Origin: Serpula lacrymans var. lacrymans S7.9
Taxonomy: Eukaryota > Basidiomycota > Agaricomycetes > Boletales > Serpulaceae
DNA: 64,000 bases
Direction: 5' to 3'
Assembly: GCF_000218685.1 (NCBI RefSeq)
Contig: NW_006763302.1
Location: forward strand, 1,036,868-1,100,867
Both the position numbers and the translations under genes were made by a program. This document shows positions 20,443 through 31,665 of the stretch, in pieces (within the stretch, counting starts at the first letter, position 1; the number at the start of each line of letters is the position of its first letter). Below the pieces are notes generated by a model, which saw nothing but the letters and a program-made list of their open reading frames with translations, was not told the origin of the DNA and searched no databases.

Positions 20443-20965
20443 GTTGACTTGTTCTCCTTGGGTAACGTAAAAATAGGTAACTGGGGGTCCCCGCTTGCTA
20501 TCTGCGGATCAACCTCTTCCCAGCTGAGTATCGGATCTCAATCTCCGACTACCCACACTATAGTATTTGAAAAAGTATATAAAAATGTAAACGTAATAAA
20601 CCCTGGTCCGAACGGTTGTCAGGGGGTGGTCCGCTTGTTAAGCTGTCAACCCTTCTCCAGACTGGCGGAGGCAAGTGCCCGGCCTGGTCAGAGGTATTTG
20701 AAAGTGAAAGTTTGTATTTTAAATCTAATCAACAGTGGTTCCACACCGACTGCTGAGCTAAGTACTCCCCTCAACGCTGGGGGCCGCGTATCACAGGTTT
20801 TGGGTTCTTCTCCCAAAGCACTACAAGGCCGTCGCTAGGAGCGCACCTATCTGCTATGTGGGATATTCCTAACCGCTAACCAATCTCCTTCACCCTGGAG
20901 TCCGGGTGCCCAAATGATGGGACTTCTGCACACACGTGCGAGAGAGTAGAAAGAGCGAGTCCTAA
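20443..20965 (-). promoter_or_regulatory. Leader and self-priming site of the minus-strand chromovirus
   Basis: About 520 bp between the 5' LTR and gag with no coding frame I trust. Two bases inside the LTR, AGGACTCGCT (20963-20954, minus strand) is the reverse complement of AGCGAGTCCT, which lies about 30 nt after the TATA-like tatatata in this LTR family. This again points to Tf1/sushi-type self-priming. In the element's own 5' LTR the matching motif carries the single LTR substitution (21082), leaving a G-U pair. Confidence 0.65.
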
Positions 20966-21354
20966 TGTAACAACCAAGAGTTAGTTACTCTGGCGCACAC
21001 AGGAACACACTATAAAGGTAGTGGAAGATGGGGAGTGGGTACCCCTTGGGCTGCAGTGAGTTAGTTGGTATACAACAGGAGAACTCGCTGAGGAGTCTCC
21101 TGGATCTATTGGGGTATATATACTACTACAGGTTGTTTGTACATGTGTACTATACAGTTGATGAAGGCAGTGGCTGATGATGTCATAGGGCCTAGCCCGT
21201 ATGGCCAGCTCCACTGCGTGAGAGAGTTAAATCTAAAAGTAAAAGAAAGGCAACGCGGCGCGAGAAAGGGAAATGCCGCGTGGCACTTAAAGTATAAAGT
21301 TAAAGCGGAGAATAAAAAGGACAGGAGATGTCCGGAAATTGTGTTATCGTAACA
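20966..21354 (-). repeat. 5' LTR of the minus-strand chromovirus
   Basis: 389 bp, the pair of 15074-15462 with one visible difference (gagaactcg against gaggactcg). It is followed on the plus strand by the duplicated target gcata. Confidence 0.96.
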
Positions 21355-22867
21355 GCATAAAGCGGCGTTTAGGACAAACCGGGGGTTATTCGAACCATTA
21401 GTCATGTTCTTTGGACTGACAAATTCCCCCGCCACGTTCCAAACAATGATGAACACGCTTTTCAAAGAGTTGATAGACGAAGGATTAGTGATCATATATC
21501 TAGACGATATTATGATATTCACAAAAGATATAGAAATGCACCGAGCAACGACGCGACGTGTATTAGAAATCCTAAGAAAGAATCATCTCTATCTTAAACC
21601 AGAGAAATGTGATTTCGAACAGACAGAGGTGGAATACCTGGGACTGATCATCTCAGAGAACGAAATTCGCATGGATCCGGTAAAAGTAGAAGGAATTAGC
21701 AAATGGCCAGAATGCAAAAATAAGAAGGATATACAAGCATTCTTGGGATTTGTAAATTTTTATCGAAGGTTCATAGAAGGCTTTGGGGAAGTAGCCAAAC
21801 CATTGACCAAGTTAACGGGAAAAGAAGACTTCATTTGGGGAAATGAACAACGCGAAGCATTTAACACATTGAAACAACGCGTAGCTTCAGCCCCAGTGTT
21901 AGCTCTCCCAGTACCACATGGCCAATACAAAGTAGAAGCGGATAGTAGTGACTTCGCTATGGGTGCTGTCTTATCACAAAGACAAAAAGATGACTGGAAA
22001 CCGATTGCATACCTCTCCAAAGTGTTAAACCCCACAGAACGCAATTACGAGATCTATGACAAAGAGCTTCTTGCCATCATGACGGCACTTAATGAATGGA
22101 GACATTATTTGATAGACGCAGAAGAAGAGTTCGAGATATGGACAGATCATCAAAATCTGTTATATTTCAAAGAACCAAGGAAGTTAAATAGGAGACAGGC
22201 GCGGTGGATGACGGAGTTAAGCCAGTATCATTTCACGATACATCATATGCCGGGAAGGAAGCATATAAAAGCAGATCTTCTCTCGAGACGATCAGATCAC
22301 AACAAAGGAGAAAACAACAACAAAGACGTCGTACTACTGGATGAGAAATTATTTGTAAGAATGACCCTCTCGCCGGAGCAGAGACAAAAGATCGCAGACA
22401 GTCAAGAGAAAGAATTGGAGATCTCAAAGTGGATTGCAAAGAGAAAGGGAAACGTAGATGAGTTGATAAAAAAGATGAAAGGAAAGATAGAACGGAGAGA
22501 GGATGGTTGGCTAGACAAAGACGGTTGCATAGTATTCAAAGGCAGGATCTATGTACCAAGAGATGCTGTGTTAAGGGAAGAGATTATCCGACAAAACCAC
22601 GACTCTGTTATTGCCGGCCATCCAGGAAGACATAAGACAAAGGAGCTAATCACTCGACAATACTGGTGGCCCTATATGGACAGAGATATCACGAGATACG
22701 TAGATGGATGCGAAGTCTGCCAAAGAACCAAGACAGACCATAAAAAGAAAGCAGCACCGCTTCATCCAAACGAGATCCCGGATAAACCTTGGCAGATCAT
22801 ATCAGTAGATCTGATCGGACCGCTACCAAAATCAAATGGATATAACATGATAATGGTAGTAGTAGAT
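21355..22867 (+). pseudogene. pol: (+) chromovirus pol, part 2: RT, RNase H, integrase start
   Basis: The RT resumes after the nested insertion with KAAFRTNRGLFEPLVMFFG and the YLDD active site (about 21500), FLGFVNFYRRFI, RNase H (EADSSDFAMGAVLS, WTDHQNLLYF), an integrase zinc domain (HDSVIAGHPGRHKTKELI, CEVCQRTK) and the first integrase Asp in ISVDLIGPLPKSNG. At MVVVD (about 22866) the frame enters an unrelated LTR fragment. The rest of the integrase core, including the second Asp and the Glu, is missing. Confidence 0.94.
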
Positions 22868-23234
22868 TGTAAAGACCCTAGCTGTATGCCGGTGACCCGA
22901 GCAGCGTAGGACTTAAATCAAACAACAAGTAGTGACAAGCAAGTATAAAAGAGTAAATCTACAACTGGGGTATGTACATGGATATCGCGCTAGTTATATA
23001 GAAGAAGGCATGAGGCTTTGGTGAGGTATGAAGTAGTGTATTGGTAAGTAACATGTGTAATGCGTGAGGCTGATTGGTAATGAGTATTACTAATGTGTCA
23101 CGTGATTACTAGATAAGATAAGATCAAAGGGAGATTAGATTAGGTGAAAGAATAGTCTCTATCTCGCGATTAGATAAAAATGATGAGTCAGATGGATACG
23201 ATCGTGACATTACCCCCTCCTTAGGACTTCCATC
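22868..23234 (-). mobile_element. LTR plus purine tract of a third chromovirus, remnant
   Basis: On the minus strand the sequence gtcctaaggagggggtaa followed by TGTCACGATCG is a polypurine tract and LTR start, closely resembling the (+) element's own (gtcctaaggagggggtaa, TGTCACGACTTG). The LTR spans 22868-23209 (342 bp, ends tgtaaagacc as read on plus). Only about 20-25 bp of internal DNA remain. It occupies the place of the host integrase core, so an insertion followed by a deletion is likely. Confidence 0.75.
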
Positions 23235-23572
23235 CAGGTAATTCCCACAAACAGATGGACAAGAAGAATATGAAGTCGAAGAAGTTTTAGATTCACGTCT
23301 AAAAAGAGGGAAACTGGAATATTTAGTACATTGGAAGAACTATCCAAAAGAGGAACACACGTGGGAACCCGAACAACACCTAAACAACTCACCCGACAAA
23401 GTAAAAGCATTCCACGACCACAACCCTAGTGCACCCCAACGGATCCGATTCCAATTACATTTCCAACCCTTCGAAAACTTCACAATGACTAGAGTCCGAA
23501 AACAATTGTTTAATTGGGAAAACGGAAAGATGGACCCCTACTTTTGGGACGAAAGTCCTAAGGAGGGGGTAA
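23235..23572 (+). pseudogene. pol: (+) chromovirus pol, part 3: chromodomain tail and purine tract
   Basis: The open frame carries a chromodomain: GQEEYEVEEVLDSRLKRGK, LEYLVHWKNYPKEEHTWEP, then AFHDHNPSAPQRIRF and a C-terminal tail. It aligns with the chromodomain of the nested element (EEFEVERVVDARLKRGKLEF), which places this element in the chromoviruses. The frame runs through the purine tract aaggagggggtaa (23560-23572) and stops about 30 bp into the LTR. Confidence 0.92.
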
Positions 23573-23957
23573 TGTCACGACTTGAACCAGACGCGCTAGT
23601 TTGAGCGCTAGTTTCTTTTTCATTTTCTTTGATATCTGATCACATGACAGATAAGATATGTTAAGCTGCTGCTATTAGCGCGGATGACATAATACGTAGA
23701 TTACATCAGATCACGTGACCATCACGTGACAAGAGTCTAGAACCATTACAAAGAACATCAGTCAGCGCCTCATGGCTACTGCATGTTAGATCAGTCAGCG
23801 CCTCATGGTTGACTTCAGAAACGTATATATAGTAAACCACCATGTACATACTTTCCTCAGTCGTTGATTAATTCTCAATCGCTATCTTGTAACGCTACTT
23901 GTTTGATTTGAACCTTCGTCCCTCTGTTAGTTCGGTAAAGGGGATAAGGGTTTTACA
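23573..23957 (+). repeat. 3' LTR of the (+) chromovirus
   Basis: 385 bp, TGTCACGACTTG to gggttttaca, followed by the duplicated gtagg. It is longer than the 5' LTR by 33 bp because the agtcagcgcctcatgg block is present twice with a short spacer (about 23760-23810). Confidence 0.95.
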
Positions 23958-23962
23958 GTAGG

Positions 23963-25226
23963 CACCGTGCAGTAATTTTCTTATGTGCCCAACAGCTCTC
24001 TCTTGCACTCATCAGCCTTCAAACGGTTGCACAATCAGCAGCACTGGTAGCTACCAACCAACTTGACAACTCTCTACCCCAACCATACCACACCTCTATT
24101 TTGACAGGCCATGGATGGGTCCTTGAATTACTGCAGGGCCATCCCAACCGCATTTGTGCTGAACTTGGTGTCAGGCACCATGTCTTCCTCAAGTTAATTG
24201 ACCTACTCAGACACCATCATTACATTGACTCAAGGCATGTCAGCCTTGAGGAACAGCTCGCCATCTTCCTATACGCATCTGTCACAGGCTTATCTGTTCG
24301 CCATCTTGGTGAACAATTCCAACAATCAAACAATACAATTTCTAGGTACTTCAAGAAGATCCTGGCTGCATTTACCTCCCCAGAAATTTATGTTACCTAT
24401 GTCCATCTACCTGCTGAGGACAACCCGCTGCTGCCTTACATCATGGAAAATCCCAAATATTGCCACTTCAAAGGTGCCATTGGTGCCATTGATGGGACAC
24501 ACACATTGCATGTGTCCCATCTGCCGCCAAACGCCAGGCATTGCAAAACCGCAAAGGCGGGGTATCTCAAAACTGCCTTGCCTGTTGCACTTTTGACCTC
24601 AAATTTTCTTACATGCTCAGTGGGTGGGAAGGCTCTATTGCAGATGCCGCTCTATGCCATGATGCTTGTACGAGCAACCTTCGCATTCTGCAGGGTAAGT
24701 ACTATCTAGCGGATGGAGGATTTCCTTCCTGCCCCCAGCTTTTAGTGCCATACAGAGGTGAACACTACCACCTTCAGGAATACGCTCGTGGCAATTGCAG
24801 GTAAGATTTACCCTCCATTTCTCACATCCTATTCTAACATCTAGCATTTTTAGGCCACAGAATCCTCGCGAATACTTCAACCTTTGACATGCATCTGCTT
24901 GCAACGTCATTGAGTGTATCTTTGGGATCCTCAAGCGGCGTTTTTGTATTCTCCTCCTCCCTTCTGAGTATGACATGGCTGTTCAAGCATGCATACCCCC
25001 CGCCCTCTGCATGTTACATAATTTCATACGGGTCCATGACCCGTATGAAATCCAAGACTACAACACTCCCACTGAAGACCCCATCCCTCGCCTTGACACT
25101 GGGACTTTAGCCACAGGGCCTCCCACCGAAGCAACCCGGACACAAGCAAATGTGAGGAAAGATGAGATTGCTAAGTTGATGTGGGAGGACTATCAGGGTG
25201 AACTGCGTAGAAGAGGATTAGTGTAA
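23963..25226 (+). pseudogene. PIF/Harbinger transposase, 3' part (DDE_Tnp_4 type)
   Basis: Continues the frame of 11132-11263. It shows the helix-turn-helix-like segment SVRHLGEQFQQSNNTISRYF, the first Asp in GAIGAIDGTHTLHV, then a frameshift near 24537. The next frame continues QNRKGGVSQNCLACC, SYMLSGWEGS and the second Asp in KYYLADGGFPS. A short intron (gtaagattt...tttttag, about 24801-24853) follows. The last exon has a TGA at 24885-24887 (YFNL*HASACN), then the Glu in NVIECIFGILKRRF and LHNFIRVHDPYE, ending RRRGLV at 25226. Family recognition is firm; the gene is dead by frameshift, stop and insertion. Confidence 0.9.
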
Positions 25227-25281
25227 CATTGTCTCACAATATCTTACTGCCTTGTACTATGATACTAACTCAATGTCATTT

Positions 25282-27015
25282 TCATAACATTTCATATTGT
25301 ACCAGCAGAAGTAAATACCACACAGATCTTGTGATGGAGCTGATCCATGCCCTACACAACTCAGTCGCATGCAACATGTTCAAGTATGTATCCACCACCC
25401 CCATTTTGTGCTCAAAGATACGAAGGACTTCAACCTGCTTGGGAATCCCAAGCTCATAGTCAAGTTCTTGTAGTGCTTGGATAGCGATACCTCTTTGTAT
25501 ATGGGAGGCCTGTTTAGCAATGTCGAATTGGTAGCGGGAAATGAAAGAGGAGGGGGTGGTAACAGATGTCCCAGGTGCAGATGAGGGTATAACAGTGGAA
25601 GAACTGTCTTGTCTCGTAGACAAGGTATCCAGCTCATTACAAATAGTGTCAGTTATCCCCTTCATTATAGGTACAATCTGACCCAGCGTATCATTCAACC
25701 CAGTTAGGGCATTGGTGGTCATTGTATTTGCAGCTACACGAGGGGTTTTAGAACTGCGACTATGCACAGTAACTCCTGTGCCCTTGCTGCAAGTGGCAGT
25801 TGACATCACATCCACATCCGCATCTGAGGTACTTTCTTTTTGCTTGCTACTGGAAGACCCACCGGACATAACTGGTGACATATTGGTAGGAGGGGGCAGT
25901 GATTTGGGAGATGGCAGCCCAATAAGCCAGTCGCTCACACCGGCATCACTGCGCTGCATGTTGGGACTTTCTGCACCACGCAGGCCAGCAGGAATAGTTG
26001 GCATGGTGAGGTGAGGATTGTTGTTGGGATATGGTTGATCACTCCTAGGCGTTTGTGGGGGAAAGGGCAGGGAACTACCGGATATGGACAACAAAGAATT
26101 TGGGGCATTGGTAGATATAGGAAAACTAGATACAGAGGTAGGAATGAGAGAAGGGCAAAATGCATTTGCTCCCTTGGCATGACGCCCAGATATGAGATTG
26201 TCCATTGCTTTGAAATGGACCCAACCCTTGTTGCAAAAACCCTTGACACCAGGGTTTTTCTACAGACCAATAAGATGCAGATATTGTTTTAAAAAGTGAG
26301 CACATACCTTGAGGTATCCTCCCATACAGTGTTTCTTTCAATTGTGATATCTGCACCATTAGTATCATCCCAATGAAAGCCCAATTGCTCTGATAACGCT
26401 TTGATGAGTTTGTAGGTAGATCACAACTAATTGCAGGCTAAAGTAAACCGTCAATTAATAAATTGACATTGTACACACCCTTCCCCATTTGCTAGAGCAG
26501 TGCTTGCCTTCCTTTGCAGGGCCAACTACATGATCCTTTTGTATATTCTGATTGAATTCCACAGCAGCCTTTGGCCAGAATTTCTTTGGGAAATTCATCC
26601 CATCTCCACCCTCACTTCGCTTGCTAGTTATATACGCAATCAACCCAACTTCCTCAGCCTCTGACCAAATTTGCCTGTCCTTTGTGCTGGTGGAAACTTG
26701 ACCATCATCAATATCAGGTGGAATAGGTGTGGCTTTTACACCATGGTAGTTGTGCGAGCTGGTGGACTGAGTAGCAAGATTGGTGTCTCTGTTCATCCTC
26801 AACCAGTAGCGAGGCCGTTTAGAGTCGCATGTAGAAGTTTCAATGCCTGAGGCTGAGGCTTTCCTCTTGTACATTGTTTTTAGAGGGGTATGGGGTCTGT
26901 GGGTGGTCTGAAAAAGAACGGCACGGCACGCCTTCTGGCATATCGGCACTCCTTGTGGCGCCAAAATGCGCAAAATCTCATTTTCATTTTTGTTCCCGTA
27001 CAGCGCCTCAACCAT
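25282..27015 (-). pseudogene. Harbinger-associated Myb/SANT-like DNA-binding protein
   Basis: A minus-strand gene facing the transposase, as usual for PIF/Harbinger transposons, which encode a transposase and a Myb-like partner needed for DNA binding. Exon 1 holds the Myb/SANT-like pattern (QIWSEAEEVGLIAYITSKRS, NFPKKFWPKAAVEFN, GKHCSSKWGRV). A second exon (about 26430-26310) reads YKLIKALSEQLGFHWDD and NTVWED. A third continues NPGVKGFCNKGWVHFKAMDN into a Ser/Pro-rich tail ending near 25282. The exon phases do not join perfectly, so it may be slightly decayed or my splice sites may be off. The start is uncertain; an internal Met (MYKRKASASG) is also plausible. Confidence 0.75.
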
Positions 27016-27030
27016 TAGTCTGACTTTCAC

Positions 27031-27514
27031 ACAACTTTAGCCGACTTTTTGTTTTTACTGAGAGTGAACTGTCAATTGGTTTGTGCTTTGTAGGCAATAC
27101 ACTTGGAACTGTCACCCCTTTGGAAACTTTGGAAGCTTAGTATATTAATATACAACCCTCGTTGTACCCAAATTGACTCTGCTACGTGTTCCCAACGACT
27201 ACTATCATTCATAAGTAGTCATCCGAGTTGGACGTCTGGCTGGGGCGCAAGATTATTCTCCCAGATGTGTTCAAACTTGATGCCTGTCCTTGGCAAGTTG
27301 TATGGTGTTCTTTCTATCGGCTTTCCGTTCTCTGCTACGTTGATTTTCAGTCACCTTCGACCGAGCTTAGCGGCTAAGATGTTAAGAAACTTTGAAAAAC
27401 TACGCCAACCCCGATCATGGTGGCCGTGTCGAGCCTAATGATTCAGCAGTCTGGAGTGTCCACAATTCCATATCTTCGTGGGGAAGTTTATTCCACTTGT
27501 GGTAGATCTATGAC
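27031..27514. other. Spacer between Harbinger and nnf1
   Basis: About 480 bp with no gene I can support. The right terminus of the Harbinger element should lie here, but I could not identify its terminal inverted repeat because the left end is missing. Confidence 0.4.
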
Positions 27515-28249
27515 TCAAGTGAGCTTGGAAAACGGAAGAACGACAATGGAACATACATCGTCGAGAATATCTAGAAGCTCGGTCGTCTTCGCATCTGTTT
27601 CTTCCTGTTTCCTGACATTCTCCTGAAATTGAGCTTGCAGTTTCAGATTTTCTTCTTCGAGCTAACATAAAACATATACTGTGAGTATGAGAATGAGCAG
27701 AAAAAATTTGTCGTACAGCTTTCAATGTTGCTTTCAGGCGATCGACCTCCCCTTCTAGAATAGGCACCACATGAGCACGACCAGCAGCTCGAGGTTGTAA
27801 ATCCTCTTTCCAAACGTCTTTCCCCGATAGTTCTCCGCGCTGCTTTCGTGCACGAGCTTCTGTAACGACAGCATGCAATATGTTGATACTCTCCCTAACA
27901 TTATACTCTTTGAATAGGTCTTCACAACTGTTCTTTAATCCTCGCTATGAGCAGTGTACCCTGACAAGTTATAGACCAAGACACGTACAGATATTGTAGA
28001 TTCCATATGCCTTGAGACAGCATTAAACACAGCAGACGCGCCATTTGGTTCTTCTTTGCACCATAGAGAAAAATATTCGGTAAAGTCTTCATAGCTGTTT
28101 CATCATATCGTCAAATTCATCTGGTAAATGTGGCAACGAGGATATATGTAAATGTACGTCCATTGGCGCGCAGAACGTTGAATGGCGAGCTGTAATGCCG
28201 AGTGGAAATGTGTCCACCGTTTACTGTCCGACGCCGATGTCGTTGCCAT
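27515..28249 (-). CDS. nnf1: Kinetochore protein Nnf1/PMF1 homologue (MIND/Mis12 complex)
   Basis: Four exons read on the minus strand: 28249-28158, 28094-27989, 27932-27717 and 27661-27515. They sum to 561 nt, or 186 aa plus stop, with all junctions in frame. The protein begins MATTSASDSKRWTHFHSAL and has the Nnf1 pattern of an N-terminal helical region (YEDFTEYFSLWCKEE), a segment CEDLFKEYNVRESINILHAV before an Arg-rich helix, and a C-terminal coiled coil (LEGEVDRLKATLKA, LEEENLKLQAQFQ). Nnf1 pairs with Mis12/Mtw1 in the kinetochore bridging centromeric chromatin and microtubule-binding proteins. Assignment rests on pattern and size, so it is likely but not certain. Confidence 0.72.
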
Positions 28250-28371
28250 CGTTGAGCTCGACGCGTTGCGGAGTTTCGAACGCGAGCGTGGCTGGAGAGA
28301 TTTCCCCACACATACTAGGCTGTGGCTGAGCGTTTGTGTCAAGTTACATCGTGACTTGCTCGGTGCACGCT
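28250..28371. promoter_or_regulatory. Shared 122-bp divergent promoter region
   Basis: Only 122 bp separate the ATGs of nnf1 (minus) and dsc1 (plus), so both promoters and 5' UTRs must fit here or overlap the neighbouring first exons. It is GC-richer than the flanking transposon DNA and has no obvious TATA box. Confidence 0.55.
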
Positions 28372-31354
28372 ATGGACCGCAATGAAGGAACCGTCAATCC
28401 TCCAGAAGCCGTACGGATACAAAACCAAAGGAGCTCTGTTCCCTCTTTTCTTTTCATAATATTCATGCTTTTCATGCTCACCAATCACAGCGGAGACGAG
28501 TTTCTCGCACGGAACCATTATCAGGATGCACTCCAGTCATTGAACTACCAAATGTCCAATTTTACTGCGTGGATGAATGGGACGGAGTCAAATTTTACTC
28601 TAGTGCGTGCTATTTTTGACTGGGTTGTGTAGAACAATGTCTGAGTCCAAAGGTAGTCAGCACCAGACTCATCTGTGGCTCCCCTGCTACAGTCTTTCAT
28701 GACATTTGGCTCGCAACTCGACCCATCGCATTCGTCGTATTTCCCCAATGTGACAGGTTTTATTCGCGGGGATGTAAACTACCACAACGTCACTCCTCCC
28801 AGCCTCTCTCATCCCAATACCTCAGACCTCGCATGGGCGTCCCTGGCCCGGACCTACATGGCTGATCCTAATATGACTGAAGTACTACAGAAAATAGGGC
28901 CATGGAATTGGTCTGGTTCAGAAAAGATTTCTTGGAGTTTGATGGCTCGCACCCCTGTGGAAGTCACTGCGGCGAACAATGCATCAGCGAGAATAGCGAT
29001 GATTCATGTATGTCAACTCGATATTTCGTATCTGTTTGTTCACCAACACATCAAACATCACATTTAGGGCAGAATTGATCTCGTTGATCCTAAAAATGTA
29101 GGTGATATGAGACTTGATTTCGAAGGCGTCCATATCATAGGAAACGGTTCTATCTATGGGTTTGCAGAGCCAATCGGGTAATATCTCTTATTTACCAGAG
29201 TTTCGTCGTACTCACATGTTGCTGTACAGCCGAAACATAGATATACGCCTACTGCCATCCATAGTACCCGAGGGCTACCAAAACGCCACAGCACACGCTG
29301 TAGAACCTGAAATTGCTTCAAGGATCAACAAGCTAAAGACTATGATCGATCAAGGTATCATAGACCAAGACAGCAACAACGATGGTATGTCAATCATTCT
29401 TAGTCCCTGAGGGAGCTATCTTGCTAATCTCTCTACAGACAACAGCGGCAAATCAAAATGCGGATTCACCCTATATTCTCAGATAGAGCCATCTCAAGTT
29501 CCGGAGCAGCTCATGGATGAGCTGGAAGAAGAACTACAGAGACCCACTGGAAAATGGACTGTCAAGTCTCCCAAGTTAACTCTTAACGGTGTACTACTGA
29601 GCAAGGAATGTGGCATTCTTTACCATATCAACAACACTGAGGGTTTGAGGTAGGAGCACACATGTAGAGCATTCCTTATAGATCTGACATTGCAATCAAT
29701 AGGTCTCGCACTTTTTTCCGCAAAGTTACAACCTGTCAGTTCATCATCTTATTTTTTGTTTGTGTTGCTCATCATTCCTCTTATCTTTAACCAGATGCCG
29801 GGACGGCAGCACTCGCCTACTTCGTTCTTCTCGTTCTTCTTTCTCGTCAGATGGACCGCAGCCGAACGCCCGCTGGCATTTCTCGTTTATCTCGCTGGTC
29901 ATTCCTTACCCAAGCCATAGTGGACGCCGTTTCGTTTGCAGGACATATTACATTTGCCATTCTCGCTGATGGACGGCCATCGCTTTCACTTGTTGCCCCT
30001 GCGTTCTTAGCTTGCATGCTGTTCGCTTATGAAGCGGTGAGCGTAATCCTAATAGCAGCAGCGCCCTAGGCCTTGATTAAAATTTCCGTCGGTTTACAGC
30101 AATTCTCCATTCTCATCAATCAGGTACAAGCCCCAGAAGATGTCGTACCAGCTCCTTCTCCCATTCGTCAAACTCCACCTTCACCTCAGGAGGATTCTAG
30201 TTTACCTACGCAGGCACCACAAGCAGCCCCTCCCACTCCTTCCGTTCCTTCTGAACCCAGCTTCTTCCGCCTCTTCATGCAACATCTGCGTTCTGATCCC
30301 CAGGCTCGCATCTGTAGGCCGTATCGTGTGTTCTGGTATTTATAGCTGACGAGACCTCTCTTAGGGTTAGGGATGTTTTTCTTCCTCACTTTCGTCGTTC
30401 GCGTCATCGTTACACCTTCATTGGCACTGTTTTTCGTCGGTACTATGTACTCGTCGTTCTGGTTGCCACAAATCGTGCGGTCCGTTAGACGGAGCAGGAG
30501 TAGCGCATTAAGCAAGGAGTACTTAGTGGGTACCACAATTTGCAGACTTTATTTTGCGTTGTGTACGTCTATTCTACCTGGTATTACATTCTCATGGCTG
30601 ACTCCATTTTGCAGATTTCCTAGCTTGTCCCAAGAACGTTCTCGATGTGGATCGTCGACGTAAGTCCGACTATCTATACCTGCTGGTGTTTGTCACTAAT
30701 AATTATCTTCGTCAACTCTTAATATATCCAGTATGGATATACATCCTTGCAGTTTTCATACTAATGCAAGTCATCGTTTTGATACTGCAAGAGCAACTTG
30801 GACCTACATTCTTCCTTCCAAAGCGGGTACGTCCATGTTATATCGTCGTATTAGATCGGTATCTCATCTACTCTCACATGTAGTTTACCAGTACGAAGAT
30901 GTACGATTATCACCCACCGATTCCGTCTTCTGGTGTTTCTGACCCAGAGTCGCCCGACTCTTCGTTGGGAGATTGTGCCATCTGCATGGAAGTTATCTAT
31001 GCTGAAGATCCACGACAACGCCAGCAAGTTGCTGGAGGATTGTTACACAAAGTTAGTGCACGCAGAAACTACAGTCTTGCGCCGTGTAGCCATCTATTCG
31101 TGGGTGCTAGTATGATCTTAATTCCGACATACACCTTTAATAATTCTTTTGACAATGATCTTCAAAAGCATACCGAATGTCTCGAAAAGGTACGAATAGT
31201 CCCATTCCGTTGTTAGAGACATTTACTAATTGTTTCCTTTTAGTGGCTTGCTATTAAGGTCATTAAACACGTTCTATTAATATACGCAGGAAACTCACGT
31301 GGTTACTTACAGAATATCTGCCCACAATGCCGACGTCCTCTACCTCCTCTATGA
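28372..31354 (+). CDS. dsc1: Dsc1/Tul1-type transmembrane RING E3 ubiquitin ligase
   Basis: Fifteen exons separated by short GT...AG introns. My exons (28372-28602, 28657-29007, 29068-29177, 29230-29384, 29439-29649, 29703-29734, 29795-30036, 30100-30313, 30371-30562, 30615-30659, 30732-30826, 30884-31099, 31169-31189, 31244-31258, 31313-31354) total 2172 nt, 723 aa, all in frame. An N-terminal signal anchor (PSFLFIIFMLFMLT) precedes GDEFLARNHYQDAL and a large lumenal region with many N-glycosylation sequons (GVHIIGNGSIYGFAEP). A multi-pass membrane region follows, and the end is a RING finger: CAIC, then APCSHLFHTECLEKW and CPQCRRPLPPL. The family acts in the Golgi/endosome Dsc complex, which ubiquitinates membrane proteins and in several fungi cleaves SREBP. 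It appears intact. Confidence 0.93.
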
Positions 31355-31665
31355 ACTAGTTTCTTAACGTTTCAAGATCATCGACTGTCTCAAGTTACGC
31401 TCACCTTCTCTTGCATCCCCACTCTCCCGTTGAGTGTACTTTCGCCATGTTACACTAGGTGCACTCGGAAATGGACTCACGATACTAATGTGTACTATAG
31501 CTCACCACATAAACCAATATGTCGCATTTACAATGTTATCCTGTTCTCTGCAAATCAACTGGAGTTTTGTCTTTCTCGCACGTGAATGACCTGCTCATCG
31601 CACGTGATGTCATCGCGTTGGTTTCCCTCATGTTCCCTATTTCTACAGGGCTAATCCTTACAGCC
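31355..31665. other. Intergenic region between dsc1 and the 725-aa gene
   Basis: About 310 bp holding the 3' end of dsc1 transcription and the upstream region of the next gene. Open frames here are not convincing. The following gene could start further upstream at 31519, as the frame is open, but the extension is hydrophobic and atypical. Confidence 0.5.

Larger units (their letters stand above)
15074..21354 (-). mobile_element. Complete minus-strand chromovirus nested in the (+) chromovirus RT
   Basis: A 6281-bp element with 389-bp LTRs at both ends and the 5-bp target-site duplication gcata (15069-15073 and 21355-21359). On reading, the two LTRs differ at one position (21082), so the insertion is recent. 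Internal order on the minus strand: primer site, leader, gag, pol. Excising it rejoins the host RT frame (GDKH | KAAFRTNRG). Pol is fully open, but gag carries a 35-bp duplication and one TGA. Confidence 0.97.
11264..23957 (+). mobile_element. Ty3/gypsy chromovirus (+), inserted in Harbinger transposase
   Basis: A full-length element bounded by LTRs 11264-11615 and 23573-23957 and flanked by the 5-bp duplication gtagg (11259-11263 and 23958-23962). The order is gag, protease, RT, RNase H, integrase remnant, chromodomain, then the purine tract aaggaggggg before the 3' LTR. A second chromovirus is inserted in its RT (15074-21354), and a piece of a third replaces its integrase core. The coding capacity is dead: protease catalytic Asp to His, two nonsense codons, RT split and integrase deleted. 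Confidence 0.95.

Noticed and set aside
27031..27514. Harbinger terminal inverted repeat near caattggtttgtgc
   Set aside because: No matching left terminus is available, as the left side is cut by an LTR.
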